Shown here: positions 5,094 to 6,700 of the stretch, piece after piece
How the letters are laid out: each line of letters begins with the position of its first letter
Numbering within the stretch: the first letter of the stretch is position 1
DNA from: Verrucomicrobiota bacterium
Lineage (GTDB): Bacteria > Verrucomicrobiota > Verrucomicrobiia > Limisphaerales > AV2
Reading direction: 5' to 3'
Length of the DNA: 6,700 nucleotides
NCBI GenBank assembly: GCA_003219675.1
Contig: QHPW01000159.1
Location: 1,455-8,154 of the forward strand
The notes under the pieces: generated by a model
Told to the model about the DNA's origin: nothing
Databases searched by the model: none
Seen by the model: only the letters and a program-made list of their open reading frames with translations
Made by a program: the position numbers and the translations under genes

Positions 5094-6404
5094 TTATTTG
5101 ACGTACTGCTGTAAGGTGAAAATGGGTAGAACCATGCCAATGAAGATGGTCCCGATGAAGCCGGCGATGAAGAAAAGCATCATCGGCTCCGCCATCGCCA
5201 CCGCGGTTTTGAGCTGGCGATCCAGGTCGCCCTCGGTCACGTTGGCGATGCGTACCAGTTCCTGATCGAGTTTTCCGCTCTCCTCCGCGACGGAGATCAT
5301 CTCCAACACTGAACCGGAGAAGAGCGTACGGCAATCGGCCAGGCTGAGACCCAGCGCCTTTCCTTCCTTGACGCGTTCGATCGAATTCGAGACCGCGTCC
5401 ACCAGGATTTGATTGCCGATGGAACGCCGCGCGACATTGAGAGCGTTGATCAGCGGCACGCCACCCCCCAGCAACGTCCCCAACATCCGGCAAAAGCGCG
5501 ACATGGCGTACTGCGCCACAAGCGGTCCCACAGCGGGAACGCGCAGAATCAATCCTTCCCAGGTCCGCCGTCCGACGGGCGAAACGAACCAGTTGCGAAC
5601 CAGAAATGCGGTGATGCCGAGACCCAGCACGACGAGCAATCCATACCCGCGCAACACCTGGCTGGTCTTGACAATGACCTGCGTCAGCAACGGCAGGTTG
5701 GCGTGGAAATCTGCAAAAATGAGCTGAAAGCGCGGAATGAAAAAGACCAGCAGGAACGTTAAAACACTCAACGCCAGGAACAGCAGGACACAGGGATAAA
5801 GCATGGCCGCCACGACCTTGGAACGCATCTCTTTCTCGCGCGCTTGAAAGTCCGCGATCTGGGCCAACACCACGTCCAGAAAACCGCCGGTTTCCCCTGC
5901 TTCAACCATTGCGACATACACACGAGGAAATGTATCGGGCGATTTCGCCATCGCGTCGGCCAGCGACATGCCGTCCACCACCAGGTTGTGAATCTCCTTC
6001 CACTTCTCGGCGGCAGCGGGTGAGGCCGCTTCCTTGCAAAGGATGACCAGCGCCCGGCTCAACGGCACGCCCGCCGCCAACAAACTGGAAAGCAGGCGCG
6101 TAAAATTCTCCAGTATCCGCGACGAAAATTTGTTCCTGCCCCCAAAGGAGAGCGCAAGAGCGGTTGACGACTTGCCTTTGGCCGTTTCCACGCGGACATC
6201 CTCCGCTTTCGGCGCCTCGGGTTTCTGCGTCTTGCCGTTGGGTTGGGCCTTTTGCGGTTTGCCGTTGTATCGCTCGGCGAGGCTGATGGGGCGCAACCCG
6301 CGACCTTCCATCTGGCGGAACGCCTCCAGCCGCCCCCCCGCCTCGAGCTGGCCTTCGGCGATGGTGCCGTCACCCTGCAGCGCCCGGTATAGAAAAGTGG
6401 GCAT
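5094..6404 (-). CDS. gspF: GspF: polytopic inner-membrane platform protein of the T2SS
   Basis: The product is 436 residues. GspF is the membrane protein at the centre of the assembly platform, thought to pass GspE's motion to the growing pseudopilus. It opens with MPTFLYRAL, the usual GspF/PilC start, and GRGLRPISL at 35-43. A low-complexity Lys/Pro/Ala/Glu-rich linker follows (about 46-92). The first T2SSF domain (about 98-222) contains FTRLLSSLLAAGVPLSRAL (101-119), VEAGETGG (167-174) and a hydrophobic span (about 200-222). A second span lies at about 254-270. The second T2SSF domain (about 301-423) repeats the pattern with FCRMLGTLLGGGVPLINAL (304-322), VAEESGKLD (372-380) and a last span (about 404-425), ending LPIFTLQQYVK. 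I chose ATG 6404, 13 bases after the gspE stop, because MPTF matches the family; an in-frame ATG at 6479 lies inside gspE. No strong Shine-Dalgarno is seen. The family is usually near 400 residues, and the linker explains the excess. Confidence 0.96.
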   Translation of the reverse strand: MPTFLYRALQGDGTIAEGQLEAGGRLEAFRQMEGRGLRPISLAERYNGKPQKAQPNGKTQKPEAPKAEDVRVETAKGKSSTALALSFGGRNKFSSRILENFTRLLSSLLAAGVPLSRALVILCKEAASPAAAEKWKEIHNLVVDGMSLADAMAKSPDTFPRVYVAMVEAGETGGFLDVVLAQIADFQAREKEMRSKVVAAMLYPCVLLFLALSVLTFLLVFFIPRFQLIFADFHANLPLLTQVIVKTSQVLRGYGLLVVLGLGITAFLVRNWFVSPVGRRTWEGLILRVPAVGPLVAQYAMSRFCRMLGTLLGGGVPLINALNVARRSIGNQILVDAVSNSIERVKEGKALGLSLADCRTLFSGSVLEMISVAEESGKLDQELVRIANVTEGDLDRQLKTAVAMAEPMMLFFIAGFIGTIFIGMVLPIFTLQQYVK

Positions 6405-6417
6405 CGCGTCTGGTTCG

Positions 6418-6700
6418 TCAGCGGTTTGCCGCCGCGCCGGCCGGGGATTCCTCCTCCGCGACGCCGTCCAGCGATTCATTCTTCGTGCTGCGCGCCACTT
6501 CTTTGGCCGTGGTCACGCTTAACACCTCTTCGACCGTTGTAATTCCCATTCGCACAAGGCGCCAGCCGTCTTCGGCCAGCGTGCACATGCCCATGCGACG
6601 GGCCGCGTCGCGAATCTGGTCTGTGGAAGCGTTTTTCAAAATCAATTGGCGGATTTCGTTGTCGCTGTCCATCCATTCAAAAATCGCGTGCCGGCCGTAA
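6418..6700 (-). CDS. gspE: GspE: T2SS assembly ATPase (C-terminal 93 residues, gene continues off the right edge)
   Basis: Only the 3' end is present. The frame is open through the right edge and ends with TGA at 6420-6418. GspE is the cytoplasmic hexameric ATPase that powers pseudopilus assembly and docks on GspL. The visible part reads YGRHAIFEWM at its start, the segment after the zinc-binding C-terminal domain of GspE/PilB proteins (Gly-Arg-x-x-Ile/Ala-Phe-Glu). Then come NEIRQLI, DAARRMGMCTLAEDGWRLVR and GITTVEEVLSVT, the well-known end of the GspE/PilB family (Gly-Met-x-Thr-Leu, Asp-Gly, Gly-x-Thr-Thr-x-Glu-Glu-Val). Roughly 25 further residues rich in Glu, Ser and Ala extend past the usual family end. 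Walker motifs and any tetracysteine zinc site lie outside the window. PilB is the alternative, but the gspF-M genes behind it make GspE much more likely. Confidence 0.95.
   Translation of the reverse strand, partial: YGRHAIFEWMDSDNEIRQLILKNASTDQIRDAARRMGMCTLAEDGWRLVRMGITTVEEVLSVTTAKEVARSTKNESLDGVAEEESPAGAAANR

Noticed and set aside
4562..5101. Plus-strand open frame of 179 codons opposite gspG.
   Set aside because: The minus strand holds an unmistakable GspG, and the plus-strand translation has no recognised feature.
4610..6404. Reading E-F-G as a type IV pilus operon (PilB-PilC-PilA).
   Set aside because: The GspG C-terminal DDPW and DxDITNW features, the GspK without Glu5 and the full H-I-J-K-L-M set indicate a T2SS.
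1..6700. Search for an inserted novel system, phage genes, toxin-antitoxin pairs, CRISPR repeats or insertion-sequence ends.
   Set aside because: Every stretch is accounted for by the gsp genes on one strand; I saw no direct-repeat arrays, transposase motifs or foreign-looking segment.

Overview
The window is one uninterrupted run of nine genes, all on the minus strand, packed end to end with overlaps or gaps of no more than 16 bases. Read in the direction of transcription (right to left) they are gspE (3' end only), gspF, gspG, gspH, gspI, gspJ, gspK, gspL and gspM (5' end only). This is the canonical core order of a type II secretion system (T2SS) operon. No promoter, terminator, RNA gene, mobile element or CRISPR array is visible, and no gap is long enough to hold another gene. 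The operon starts upstream of position 6700 and continues past position 1.

Layout: 6418-6700 is the C-terminal tail of the cytoplasmic ATPase GspE. 5094-6404 is the inner-membrane platform protein GspF. 4610-5077 is the major pseudopilin GspG. 4075-4644, 3708-4115 and 2986-3711 are the minor pseudopilins GspH, GspI and GspJ. 1661-2989 is the tip pseudopilin GspK. 219-1664 is GspL, with a PilM-like cytoplasmic half, one membrane segment and a PilN-like periplasmic half. 1-229 is the start of a GspM-like membrane protein. Together they form the inner-membrane assembly platform (E, F, L, M) and the pseudopilus (G, H, I, J, K) that would drive folded proteins out through an outer-membrane secretin. 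The secretin gspD, gspC and the prepilin peptidase are not in this window.

Organism: a moderately GC-rich Gram-negative bacterium. The 'KAFTLVELL' style of prepilin signal with Ala at -1, the EF-hand-like insert in GspK and the low-complexity linker in GspF look to me like T2SS operons of Verrucomicrobiota or neighbouring PVC phyla rather than the proteobacterial textbook set. This placement is an inference from general style and is not proven by the window.

I do not see an undescribed system here. The points worth a second look are variations on a known machine: tandem Ca2+-loop-like motifs in GspK, a PilM-PilN-like GspL with a FLPP motif before its membrane segment, alanine-minus-one cleavage sites in two pseudopilins, a chain of coupled starts with uneven Shine-Dalgarno strength, and a 13-base CG run at the start of gspI.
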